Shown: in pieces, positions 20,896 through 31,286 of the stretch
Position numbering within the stretch: position 1 is the stretch's first letter
How the letters are laid out: every line of letters starts with the position of its first letter
DNA from: Ceratopteris richardii
Lineage: Eukaryota; Streptophyta; Polypodiopsida; Polypodiales; Pteridaceae
Reading direction: 5' to 3'
Assembly: GCA_020310875.1 (NCBI GenBank)
Contig: CM035435.1
Location: forward strand, 73,442,492 to 73,506,491
Length of the DNA stretch: 64,000 bases
Notes under the pieces: generated by a model
Databases searched by the model: none
What the model was told of the DNA's origin: nothing
Seen by the model: only the letters and a program-made list of their open reading frames with translations
Program-made: the position numbers and the translations under genes

Positions 20896-21779
20896 GAACT
20901 CAAAGGGGGTGGCATCAAGAGTGGACTTTGGTGTACCATGTGCAACAAGCAAAGTCATATAGTAAGTGAATATCCTCTATTAAGTGTGACTCGCCAATTA
21001 TGCAGGAAAGCTGGTCATGAGGCCTAAGAATGCCAATCAAGAGGAATGCCTGCAACAACATATTGGACACAAGGAGGACCCCTACCACTAGCAAATGTAA
21101 TGGTGGTTGCACCCAATCAAGGTAACAATTACAACCCTAGACAAAGGAATAACTTTGGAAATGGGCCTCGAACTGCCCACAGGCCAGAGACCACTATACC
21201 AATTGTTGTCCTAAGAACCAAGCCTCTTCATCTGGGCCCCTCATTCAAATGATTTCTATACAAAATGAAGAAATGTTAGATCAAGTCAATGGGCTATCAC
21301 CATCTACCAAGGTGGTGCAATTAGAAGAAATTGAATATTTTACAATATAGACAAGAAGAAAGGGGAAGGCTCAAGTAGATATAGTTCATGAATCAAGAAT
21401 TAATGGATTGAACAAAGACAAAGAGACATCTAAAGACAAGGCCACCACATGTGCAGATACAAGGTAGAAATGAGATCTCGTATGTACCAGTGATGCCATT
21501 GGACATGCATTCAACAGGGGTCATGAGGAGTTTGATAAGTCAATTGGAGCCCATGCTCTTAAGGAATCAGAGGCTTCAAAACTACTCAAGTCCATGAAAA
21601 AGGAGGTTAGTATTTTTTATTTAATAAAAATGGATGGGAAATTCAGGTCAGAACTCTTGCAGATAATTGATGAGGCTTCCACTACAAGTTTGGTGGCAAA
21701 GAATAATGTTATGCATAAAGGTAAAATTGTAGGGGAAGCACCCCTTATAGATTATAAGAGTCCTTCGGCTGACAATATC

Positions 21780-22050
21780 TATCAAAGGTCATGAGTTTCA
21801 AGGAGTTATTTTGGATGGTGGTTCTGGCATTAACTTGATGCATGAACATACAATGGAAAAGATTGGACTCCACCCTTCAAGGCCTGCAAATGTCACTGTT
21901 ACTTTGGCAGATCAAAGCAAAGTAAGGCCCTTGGGAGTGATCCCAAATGTTCCACTCGAAGTACAAGGTAATCTCTTCATTCTAGATTTTGTGGTTTTAA
22001 GGCTGCCCCAGGTTGAAGGTGGATTTCCCCTTTTAATTGGAAGACCATAG
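21780..22050 (+). mobile_element. gypsy-2 protease part
   Basis: VILDGGSGINLM fits the active-site region of a retropepsin-like protease (normally D[ST]G). It is followed by VTLADQSKVRPLGVI and FPLLIGRP, the flap-to-end motif pattern of gypsy proteases. A linker rich in Glu follows up to about 22700. Confidence 0.7.
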
Positions 22051-22682
22051 CTGAGGCATGCAAGTGTCATCCATGATTGGGGTAAAGACACTATGTGGGT
22101 ACAAAAGAAAGGGCAGGAGCTGACACAGATACATCTAGAGGAGGGCCCAAATAATCATGGGAACACCAGCATGATGCAAACAATTGGCATTTGCATGGAA
22201 CCAGAAACAGAGGATCAACCCCAAATAGAGTTCGAGGAAGAAGAGGATATTCTAAATTGGCTCCAAGCAGGTAATAATTCTTGCACAGCTGAAGGTTATG
22301 ATGAAAATGAGGAGAAAGTTCAAGTTGATGGATTGGGAGAGCCCATCACAGACCACAGAAGGGGCATGAAGACACCCCTCAAATACAACTTGGAGGAGGA
22401 TGCAACAACAATAGAGAAGGAAGTTACAAAAGCTAAAGGCAAGGTAAAACATTCTAGTGAAGAATGTTCTTTCCCAATTCAAGAAATACTTGCAAGATGG
22501 ATGCAAGACAAGGAGGAATGCATTGAAATCCAAAATACCCCTACTTATGCAACAATGCACGAAAAGTTAATGGTAGAAAACAAGGTTGGAGATGAGCACG
22601 GAGATACTATGGTAGAGAGAAACCCTGTCAAAGAAATACAATTAGGCACTCAGGACAATAATCGTCTAGTTTTGGTGGCCAC

Positions 22683-24388
22683 TTGGCTGTGGAGCCACCA
22701 GGGCTCCTTGAAAAGGTAGAATCCTTCTTGACCCACTATGCAGATGTTTTTGCTTGGCATTATAAAGACTTAGAAGGAGTTCCTGCCAATTATGGGGAGC
22801 ACAGAATCCCTCTGGCTGATGGAGCCAAACCAATAAGAGTAAAGAGTTATAGACTTAACCCAAAATATGCTGAAGTTGTTTATGTGGAAATACAAAAGAT
22901 GGAGGATGCAGGAATCATCATTCCTGTGGAACACTCAGAATGGCTCTCACCTATGGTTATAGTACCAAAGAAGAATACCAACAAAATCAGAATTTGTGTT
23001 GACTTTAGAGCACTCAACAAGGTGACCATTCCAAATGGATTCCCAATGCCATTTGCAGCGCAGGTCATTGAAGAAGTGGTTGGACATACATTATATAGCT
23101 TTATGGATGGCTTTAGTGGCTATAATCAAATATCCATACACCTAGAGGATCGTGAAAGACTGCTTTTATCACACCTTGGGGAACATATGTGTATGTAAAA
23201 ATGCCGTTTGGACTCAGAAATGCTCTAGCCACCTTTAACAAAACTGTCAACCTCATTTTTGGACCCTTATTGCTGGAAACACTTAGAATTTTCATGGATG
23301 ACTTTTCTTCATTTTCAGGATCTCACAAAGAGACCCCTTTAGATTGCTTGGACCATCACTTGCGACAACTGCAGGATGTTTTTAAGAGATGCAGGGAGAT
23401 TAAGCTAAAGCTCAACCCAAACAAATGTAATTTCCTCGTGACAGAAGGAACCCTCTTGGGACATCTGGTGTCGGCTAAAGGTATGGCTCCAGATCCAGAT
23501 AAAATTATTTCTATGCTAAAGTTGCCTAAACCCAAATACCCTAAAGAGATTCAGAGTCTCTTGGGGAATATTGGGTACCGCAGAAGGTTTATAAAAATGT
23601 ATGCAGAGATAGCCAGGCCAGTGGCTAGACTTACAGGTAAAGAAGTGCCCTTTAAATGGGAAGAGGAAGAAGAGAATGCTTATCAGACATTAAGGTCTAA
23701 ATTGGTGACTGCACCAATTCTTATCACCCCAGATTGGTCAAAAATTTTCCATGTGCATGTAGATGTCAGTGCATATGCAATGGGTGTAGTATTGGCTCAA
23801 CATAGTGAAGAATTCAAACTTGACAGGCCTATTCAGTATGCTAGTAGAATTTTGACTAAAGCTAAAAAGAATTATAGCACAACAGAAAGGGAAGCTCTAG
23901 CAATGGTTTTCGTAGTACAAAAATTTTGTCATTATTTGCTAGGTGTGAAGTTTGTCATCATCACTGATCATCAACCACTCAAGTATATATTGAACAAGCC
24001 ACAAGCAACTGGGAGGATATGGAGGTGGCTACTTTTGTTCCAGGAGTTTGATTTTTTTGTAGTCCATAGACCAGGTAAAGAAAATGTCATGGCAGATCAC
24101 CTATCCAGGATCAATATGATGGATCAAGCTATTGGAGTCAATGATGATTTTCTAGATGCTAATCTGTTCGCTGTACAAGCTCAACGTTGGTATTATGATA
24201 TCAAGGATTTCATTAAAACTAGAGTGCATCCAGAGAAGGCTAGTGATGTGCAAAGAAAGAGACTGCTAAGCAAGAGCAGACCTTATACTTTCATTAAAGA
24301 TAAATTATGTAGACAGGGAAAGGACAATAGGTTTAGGAAGTGCATGGAAGAAGAAGAAAGTGAGGGAAGTCCTTCAATCTGCACATGA
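22683..24388 (+). mobile_element. gypsy-2 reverse transcriptase and RNase H part
   Basis: Reverse transcriptase: FAWHYKDLEGVP, HRIPLADGAKPIR, WLSPMVIVPKKNTNKIRICVDFRALNKVT, YSFMDGFSGYNQI, MPFGLRNALATF and the catalytic block IFMDDF, where many relatives have YVDD or YIDD. RNase H: FHVHVDVSAYAMGVVLAQ, STTEREALAMVFVVQKF, FVIITDHQPLKYIL, and the usual FDFFVVHRPGKENVMADHLSR end. Fossil element. Confidence 0.85.
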
Positions 24389-25446
24389 AGGAACAGGTGG
24401 TGGGCACCTTCCAGGACATATTATGAGTCAGAGGATCCTTGATGCTGGGATATGGTGGCCTACATTATTCAAAGATGCAGATGAATGGGGGAAAGCATGT
24501 GATGTTTGCCAGAGGTGTGGACCCAAACCAACAGAAGCAGAGGCACAACCCTTTGATTATTTCCACTTCTTGGCAAGCATTTGAGAAGTGGGGGCTAGAT
24601 TTTGTAGGGCCCATATACCCTTTGTCGATTCCAAAAAGAGAGAAGTATCTATTGATTGCCACAAACTATGCGACAAAGTGGGCTGAAGCTATTGCATCAC
24701 CTGACTGCACCGCTCAAACTATGGCTGATTTCATTTAGAGTGGCATCATTTTTAGGTTTGGATGTCCACTTAAAATTTGTATAGACCAAGGTACTCACTT
24801 TGTGAATAAGGTCCTACAGGAAATTTTCAATAGGTATAGAATTCTACATAGGACCTCTTGTGCCTACTATCCAAGAGCTAATGGACAGGCAGAATCCACT
24901 AATAAAGTATTAATTGCAATGTTAAGGAAAGAATGTATGTTACAACCCACTTCCTGGGGCATTGCTTATCAAGGTACACTATGGGCATACAAGTTAGCTT
25001 ACAAAGAGGCTACTGGCTACTCTCCATTCCAATTGGTTTATGGGATATTGCCTATTGAACTCTTTGAATTTTTACATGGATCACCTAAAGTAGCATTCAT
25101 GCATGGAAAGAAAGATTGTCGTATCTGTCAGAGGCTTGGAGCACTACATAAAGTGGAGGAGATACGTCTACATGTAGCAAAACAATTGATAGAGACTCAG
25201 ATAAAGAGGAAGGAGGCACATGACCGGAATCTGTGGAACAACAACATACAATTAGGCATGTTAGTCCTTCTCCATAGACCTCAAATCCAAACACAAGTCA
25301 GAGGAAAATGGCTTCCACATTGGGAAGGACCTTATCGAGTTACAACAATGCTGAACTGGGGTGCTTTGGAGTTAGAGATGCTAAAAGGAGAGGCCTTGCC
25401 ACTGGTCAACATATCAAGGCTCAAGGCCTATCATCAACACACTTGA
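24360..25446 (+). mobile_element. gypsy-2 integrase part
   Basis: An HHCC-like zinc finger is seen as EGTGGGHLPGHIM and CDVCQRCGP, then the core with KWGLDFVGPI, a CIDQGTHFVN block with the second Asp, and YYPRANGQAESTNK with the Glu. The C-terminal portion with GPYRVTTMLNWGALELE ends at 25443. No chromodomain follows. Confidence 0.8.
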
Positions 25447-26798
25447 AGAATTACGGATCACCTCGAACATGCAATAAATTGTCGAGGTTGTACATAGCCC
25501 TCTCGTTTAATTTTTGCTCAAGTTTTAGAAGTTTTTATCCTTTTTCATGCTTGTTCATAGTCCTTGAAATAAGTACAATGTTTGGAATTTTTCTGGGAAT
25601 TTTTCAAGCATTTTTAGAAATTTTCTAGCATTTTTCATCATTTCAAATGTCATTTTCTGGCCAAATTGGAGGAATAAAGGAAGATCTCTAAGGTTTTGAG
25701 TGAAAAAACTTGCCTAGACTTGTAGGGAATTTCTTGAGAATTTTTTGGATTTTTTTGCAATTTTTTTGGATTTTTTTCCTTTTTTGGGATATTTAAAAAA
25801 AAAAGAGCCCCCCCTAGGGAAATCTTGGAAAAAAAAAGAGGGATTTTTTCTTTAAAAAAAAGTGCACAAGGATTTTTTCAAAAAAAAGCACCCCCCCTCT
25901 CTCTCTCTCTCTCCCCCTTTCCCCTCCCCTCGCACCCCCCCCTCCCCCCCCACCCCCCCTCCCACCCCCTCCCTCCGATTTTTTTTCTTCTTTTCTTTTT
26001 AGTTATATTATATATATATATATATTTATTATTATCATTTTTTTCTTTTTAATTAATTTATTACTTTTTTTATTTTATTATTGAATTAATTTATTATTAT
26101 TTTTATTTTATTATTTTTTATTTTTTCCCAGCATGCGCGTTCAAGTAAAAAAAAAAGATTCGTTTTAGTTTTCTTTAATATATTTTAATATATATATATA
26201 TAAATATATATTTTTTTTATTTTTTCATGGCTCAAACCTTTTGGCTCTGGATCGTGCCTCGGATGGCCATTTATTTTCAAATTTGGGATCAATTTTATGT
26301 ATTTTGGCACCTTTGGATTCATTTTTTGACTTAATTTTTCCAAAATCCCATATTTTCTCTGACTTTTGGTCAAAACCCACATGTTTTGTGCACATTTATC
26401 ACGTGTTTTTATTTAGGTCCACATTGTCTATTCTCACCTCATTTTCTCGTATGTTGCACATTTTCCCATATGCACCCTCTATAGCTCTAATCTTTTATCA
26501 TTTTTGACCCTCTCTAGACCCCATTCTCCTCCTCCCTCACCCTCCCCTTACCCTTTTGCTCAGCCACATCCTTACCCCTCCCTACCCTATCCATCTCAGC
26601 CCCTCAGCCCTCCTTTCCCCCTCTTTTCTAATCTCCCCTTGCTCTCCATTGCTTTTCCATGCCAAAATTCCACTTTTTGGTTCTTGTCTGGTGCTTGACT
26701 GCTTCTGATGGCCTTGGTAGCTCCTCAAGGGTAGAATATTTGCTCAAAATTGTGGCTGTCGCTCTCTGGGACGGAGAGCACATTAGGTGGTGGGCAAC
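25447..26798 (+). mobile_element. gypsy-2 3' noncoding tail, low complexity
   Basis: No coding feature is supported. It contains T-rich runs (25740-25800), a CT/C-rich block (25893-25978), AT-rich microsatellite sequence (25998-26220), and a pyrimidine-rich block at 26512-26650. It ends with the purine-rich GGACGGAGAGCA near 26769-26780, a candidate polypurine tract some 20 bp before the LTR. Confidence 0.6.
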
Positions 26799-27811
26799 TA
26801 TTGAGCCCATAAAAGTCATCTTGGTCAAAGTCAACCACAATAAAAGTCAACCATAGTCAAAGTCAAAATGTCAAAGTCAACTTGTTCATGATCAAAGTCA
26901 ATAGGGGAAAATTCAAAGTGTTCAAAGTTCAAGGGTCAAAGTGCACAGGTAGTGTGCCATTAATTGTCCACAAAGGGTAAATTGGAGAAAGTTGGCTGCA
27001 GGTTGCAGAGGTATTTCTCTAATTTCCCTAAGGTTCTGTTTTGGAAGGTTGAGGTGAACCCTCTCTTAGGTGCACAAGTGAAGACTTAAAAGGAAAATGT
27101 GAAGGCATGTGAAGCGACAGCGTATGCAGAAGTGAAAGTATGGCCCCCCAATTAAACTTTTTGTTTTAGTCTAAGGTCACTACAGGACAAAACAGGGATT
27201 CGTTGGCTGCCCACTTTTGGAGACAATCTTGGGACATCAAAGTGAGCACCAAGATACTATTGTAGTTAGGAGCATACATGAATCGACACTCAAATCAAGG
27301 CAAGGACTATTCTTGAACAATTCTAAGTGTAAGCAAGGTGAGCATAGTCTAGTGAGGCAAGAGAGAGAAGTGCAAGAGACACACAGTGTGCGATGCAGAG
27401 AACTGAAGCACAAGGTGTGCATGAAGAGAGACTAAGGAAGTGTGCAGAGAAGTGTTAAGCTATTCCCCCAAGGATCCCAAGGTCTCATTACAGTGTGCGT
27501 GTGCCGACAGAAGGTGTCCATCCCTCCCCCTTATTGGAAGCTTGGTGCAAGGTGTGCACAAGTGTAGGCTTGGAGAAGGTGGAGGTCTAGTGCAGAGGAG
27601 GATGGAAGCAACAAGACCTTGGGTATTTGGTATTTTGTAATTGAGCACTCTATGGGATTTTGAATAGAAGCATTGGATTGTATTGTACATCACCATTTTA
27701 TTTGTCTTATTATAATCAATTGACAGAGGCTTCTAGTGTGTATCTTTCTTCTTGTCTTTCCCTTTTCTCCTACAAACACTCAATCCCTTCTTGTCCAAGA
27801 ATCCCCCAACA
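26799..27811 (+). repeat. gypsy-2 3' LTR (1013 bp)
   Basis: Matches the 5' LTR over its length, beginning TATTGAGCCC and ending CCCCCAACA. Followed directly by the target duplication ATATC. Confidence 0.92.
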
Positions 27812-28258
27812 ATATCATCATAGATTCATTGTAGGATCTTTGAACTATGCAACTCTTACTAGGTCGGATATCAAGCATGTAGTAGGAGTTCGCACATAGT
27901 TTATGCAAACTCTCAAAGTGCAACATTTAATCGCAACAAAGAGGGTTTTTAGTGTGATGAGATGGTTGGATACACTCCAAAGATGAGGTGGTGTTGCAAC
28001 AATCCTGATCTACATGTGCCAATCTAGCTTTAGAGTACCTTAGTAGACACCTTTTGCTACGTAAAGATGCATTATGTATTTTGGAGCATCATTGCCAAAT
28101 AGTTGTGCCAAAATAAATAACTTTCAAGATAGAGGCTCAACTTTTGAAAACTTGCTATTTTTGGACTTGAACTTCTTAGTGAAATGCTTAGTTCTTACTC
28201 TCTAATAGCAATTGACCCAATAGCTTTTAGGTACATCTAATTGATGACCTTAGCTAAC
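27812..28258. mobile_element. Copia remnants: RNase H piece (+) and LTR piece (-)
   Basis: 27815-27960 encodes on the plus strand a copia RT/RNase H linker block (FIVGSLNYATLTRSDIKHVVG). 27960-28258 matches, in reverse, the LTR end of the copia at 61300-61599 (shared blocks TTGGATACACTC, AAGATGAGGTGGT, GAGCATCATTGCCAAATAG and CTTGCTATTTTTGGACTTG). It is cut at 28259 by a family B LTR. Mosaic of old fragments. Confidence 0.7.
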
Positions 28259-29225
28259 TGTTGATATATTTTTAGGTAGTGATGTGTGTGAACACACTAG
28301 GACCGTCGGGGCACTTTTTTCCTTCTTTAGGAGTTTTTTTCCCCCGACTTGTATATATGCCTATTGCCCTAAAGGGCTACTTATTTTTGTACATTCTGGT
28401 GGTAATACATTCATTATTATGTGTTGTGCTCCAAGTTTCTTCTTCTTCCTTGTGTTGTCTGCGTGCTTTCGTAGACGTCTAACTCCAACAATCGGTATCA
28501 GAGCAGGTTCCTGCTTTATCTAGGCATCGTCGACACCTCTGCAGTTGCAAACTCAGAATCACATGAATTCTGGTGAGCATACTCATCGTGTTTCCGAGAT
28601 CAAAACTGCTTTGCTCTATGGTGGTGCTGAAATCTTGATATGAGCTTGTTTGGACCTCCGAATGCACTATCATAGTGCTTGTGCAGGTTATTTTGTCTTT
28701 TTGTGCCAAATGCATATACTAGTTTCGGTTTGCCAGTATAAGCATCTCGAAGTCTGCTACAAGTCTAGCAGAATTCGTCTGGGTAGTTCTGTTCAACTTT
28801 TTGAGATACAATCAATCTTCTACATCAAGGTATTTTAGTCACTATTCATGGCTAAAAGCAGTGATGTATTCCATATGTTGCCTGTTGAGGATAAGTTTGG
28901 GGGACCAACTACCCATTACGGTCTTATATAATGCGACATGTATTGGTTGCAAAAGAACTATGAAACATTGTGTAGGGTGTTGAAAAATGTCCTATCACAA
29001 CTGCAACTGTTACAACTGCAAGTACTGAAGCTGATGTAGAAGGTGTCGAAGATGATGATATTCTGCATATTCCTGGTCGTGTTGCAGTTTCTGCTACACC
29101 TACTGCAGAGAAAATTTGTTAGGATGGCAGAGATGCCCAAACACATGCATTGATAGCTTTGTCTGTCAAACATGCCATTATTCCTCATCTTCATAGTCTA
29201 GTTTGAACACAAGGTCATACTGAAA
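28259..29225 (+). mobile_element. Copia family B, 5' LTR, leader and gag start
   Basis: LTR 28259-28490 (TGTTGATATA to CCAACA), primer site CGGTATCAGAGC at 28493-28504, a leader of about 340 bp, then gag starting at 28848 with MAKSSDVFHMLPVEDKFGG and, near 29130-29200, a block DAQTHALIALSVKHAIIPHLHSL typical of copia gag. Similarity ends near 29225. Broken and truncated copy. Confidence 0.75.
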
Positions 29226-29228
29226 AGC

Positions 29229-29498
29229 CTATGTTGTTGTGATCTTGCCTCTCTCGTACAGCCCTGCAAACACAAGAAGGACTGCATTCTTTTCTTCAAC
29301 ATATTGAAGGCACCACTCCAGGTTTTTCATGTCCCTTAGTGGACGATCTTTCCTTAAGACATGTATGTCCTTCAACCTCTCCTTCCTAGTTTCATCATCC
29401 TCAGCTATTTTGATGCTACTCTGGGTTGCTGGCATTCTCAGAGGATAAAGATGCAAGGTTTTTCTTGGATTTTTTTTGGTGACCAATGCCTCTGTCAC
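29229..29498 (-). pseudogene. Unassigned open frame (89 aa), possibly a decayed exon
   Basis: The minus strand has an open frame rich in charged residues, with TRKERLKDIHVLRKDRP and LEWCLQYVEEKNAVLLVFAGL. I do not recognise the family. Reading frames just upstream on the same strand (29500-29610: ELKDERYVKKLKVIVSSVYQHRD) look like continuing protein-coding sequence in another frame. This suggests a decayed host exon or a captured gene piece rather than chance. A possible minus-strand promoter lies at 30130-30190. It could also be unannotated transposon sequence. No function assigned. Confidence 0.35.
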
Positions 29499-29619
29499 GA
29501 TGCTGATACACAGAGCTCACTATGACTTTGAGCTTCTTGACATACCTCTCATCTTTTAACTCAGCATCCCTGAAATGGCCTCAGAAGCATTATCTCTTAC
29601 ATTAATGTGTTTTTCAAGC

Positions 29620-29905
29620 TGAAGCCTCGATGCCACGCATCGACTTTAGGGTGCAAAGTCAATTCCAAGCATCGAATTGCACGCTATAGTCGATGTCTGG
29701 CATTGACTTTAGGGTGCAAATCAATGCCTGGCATCAACTTTGCACCCTAAAGTCGAAGCCAGGCAACAACTTGCAGGCTTAAGTCGCTGCCTGGCATCGA
29801 CTTGCACCCTAAAGTCGATGCCTCGCATCGACTTTCAGGCCACATTCGATGCCAGGCATCGACCTTCCACATCGACTTGCATCCTCAATGCATCGAGACT
29901 TCATG
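29620..29905. repeat. Palindromic GCATCGAC / GTCGATGC repeat block
   Basis: At least ten partly degenerate copies of CATCGACTT or its complement alternate with TAGGGTGCAAA or its complement and with GCCTGGCATC-type palindromes. An arm at 29637-29726 (GACTTTAGGGTGCAAA then GCCTGGCAT) is mirrored at 29730-29850 (TTTGCACCCTAAAGTCGA and GCCAGGC). The block can fold into nested hairpins and resembles subterminal repeats of a DNA transposon or a foldback element. No coding frame. Confidence 0.75.
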
Positions 29906-30109
29906 AACTTAGAAACATAAGATTGCTAGAAGAAATACTATTTCCTAAAACATATAAAGGAATCTTTTAGGAATCTTTTTTTGTGGTGTGATTTTCTCTA
30001 CCTTTGGGTGCTCTTGCCAACATTCTTCTTCTCCATCAGAGTTGCCTTGCTGGTTTGCTGAGCTTTGTGTGCCTTTGCTATCTGTGCTCTATTGCTCTCT
30101 CTCGCTCGC

Positions 30110-30240
30110 AGATTTTGGAAACGAGAATGATCTCCTCCTCTGCTATTTATGAACACGGGTTACTTGAACTAGAGACTAACGCGATCTAACTGAATGAATC
30201 CAGTTTCTAACTAGATCAGTCAACTGATCTAACCAGGATC
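30110..30240 (-). promoter_or_regulatory. Possible minus-strand promoter
   Basis: On the minus strand, CATAAATAGC near 30142-30151 looks like a TATA element, followed about 30 bp later by a GAGCGAGAGAGAGCAATAGAGC leader and a short frame starting MEKKNVGKS near 30040 that could end in a splice donor (AAAGGTAGAG). Upstream is a near-palindrome CTAGATCAGTCAACTGATCTAA (30213-30234). Suggestive only. Confidence 0.3.
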
Positions 30241-31286
30241 CATCACTTCATCATTTTAATCCTTTTTTTCAAGATCTCGTAGATGAACTCTCATTTCCCA
30301 ACCCACAAAATGAGATCCATGTGGTAAGTTCCCATTTACTTCCAGAATAGTTGCATTTCTCCATTACTCTTGTAACAAAAAGATGAGAGTAAAGCACAGT
30401 TGCCACCAAAAACATAATAATTGCACGACTTCTTTTGTTGTAATGTTAATAAACCCTCCAAATTATCATACCTCATACATATTCATATGAAATGTTCACT
30501 TATCTTCCATGTTCACATATTCATATGAATTTTTCACATATGAAATGTTCACATATGCCATCTGATGAATTCCCATCCCATTCACAAATCTGAAGACACT
30601 TGCATACCGCCTAGTGACATTTTATTTTTTGCCTTTTCTTTGTTTTGTTTGTTGTTTAGTGATATCTTACCATATGCCCTTTACTATATTTTGGAAAGGA
30701 CATCTACACATTGGCTAAAGCATACTTTAACAAGTCCTTTGATGACAATTTGAACAAATCATTTTGGACATTGATATATGAAATCCTTCGATGACATCAA
30801 CATATTGATATATAAAATTCTAAATACTATCATGCTCATCAAATTTTGAGATTTGTATGCTTGAAAAAGTCAGAATGCAATCAATTTTAAGTTGAGAGTA
30901 ATTCAAATAATCGAATATACCTTTTTTTCCTTGAAGCCAACCATGTAGAAGTCATAGTTTTTTCAAAAGCTTTGTGTGCTCTTTCCTACCAATCACATTA
31001 CTTGATGTGGACACACTTCATAGTGTATCTCATCACCACTACTTTCAAAAGAGAATCAAATCTTTGGTTCCCTTATTAGTTTGAAAACATCAATCATGTA
31101 TATTTGAGTAATAAAGTACTTTAATGTTAGGCTTCAAGTACTTTAATGTAATTTGCTGTTTAATGCACTTTAGTGAACTTTTGATTTCATATCTACTTGA
31201 TGTGACATTTGATGTGACATTTTCACTTGATCTCGGACTTCTACTCATTTAAAAAGGTAATTCATTTTCAGTCTTCTTTGAAGTAA
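30241..31286. other. AT-rich stretch without a recognised gene
   Basis: Nothing coding is seen. A small tandem pattern of ATTCATATGAA and TTCACATATG occurs at 30478-30558. Short direct repeats of TTGATGTGACATTT occur near 31198-31222. It may be the 5' flank of the DUF7869-type gene, but no terminal inverted repeat was found. Confidence 0.5.

Larger units (their letters stand above)
18837..27811 (+). mobile_element. Ty3/gypsy element gypsy-2 with both LTRs
   Basis: Plus-strand element of about 8.98 kb. The 5' LTR is 18837-19879, the 3' LTR 26799-27811, and the target duplication ATATC lies at 18832-18836 and 27812-27816. Parts in order: gag (from 20038), zinc knuckle region, protease, linker, RT, RNase H, integrase, and a 1.35-kb noncoding tail before the 3' LTR. 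PR-RT-RH-IN order defines Ty3/gypsy. No chromodomain is seen. The coding part is broken in roughly half a dozen or more places. By eye the LTRs are about 95% identical with a few small length differences, so it is older than element 2. Confidence 0.93.

Noticed and set aside
30213-30234. Palindrome CTAGATCAGTCAACTGATCTAA as a transposon end
   Set aside because: No matching second terminus or target duplication was found nearby. Noted only as part of a possible promoter.
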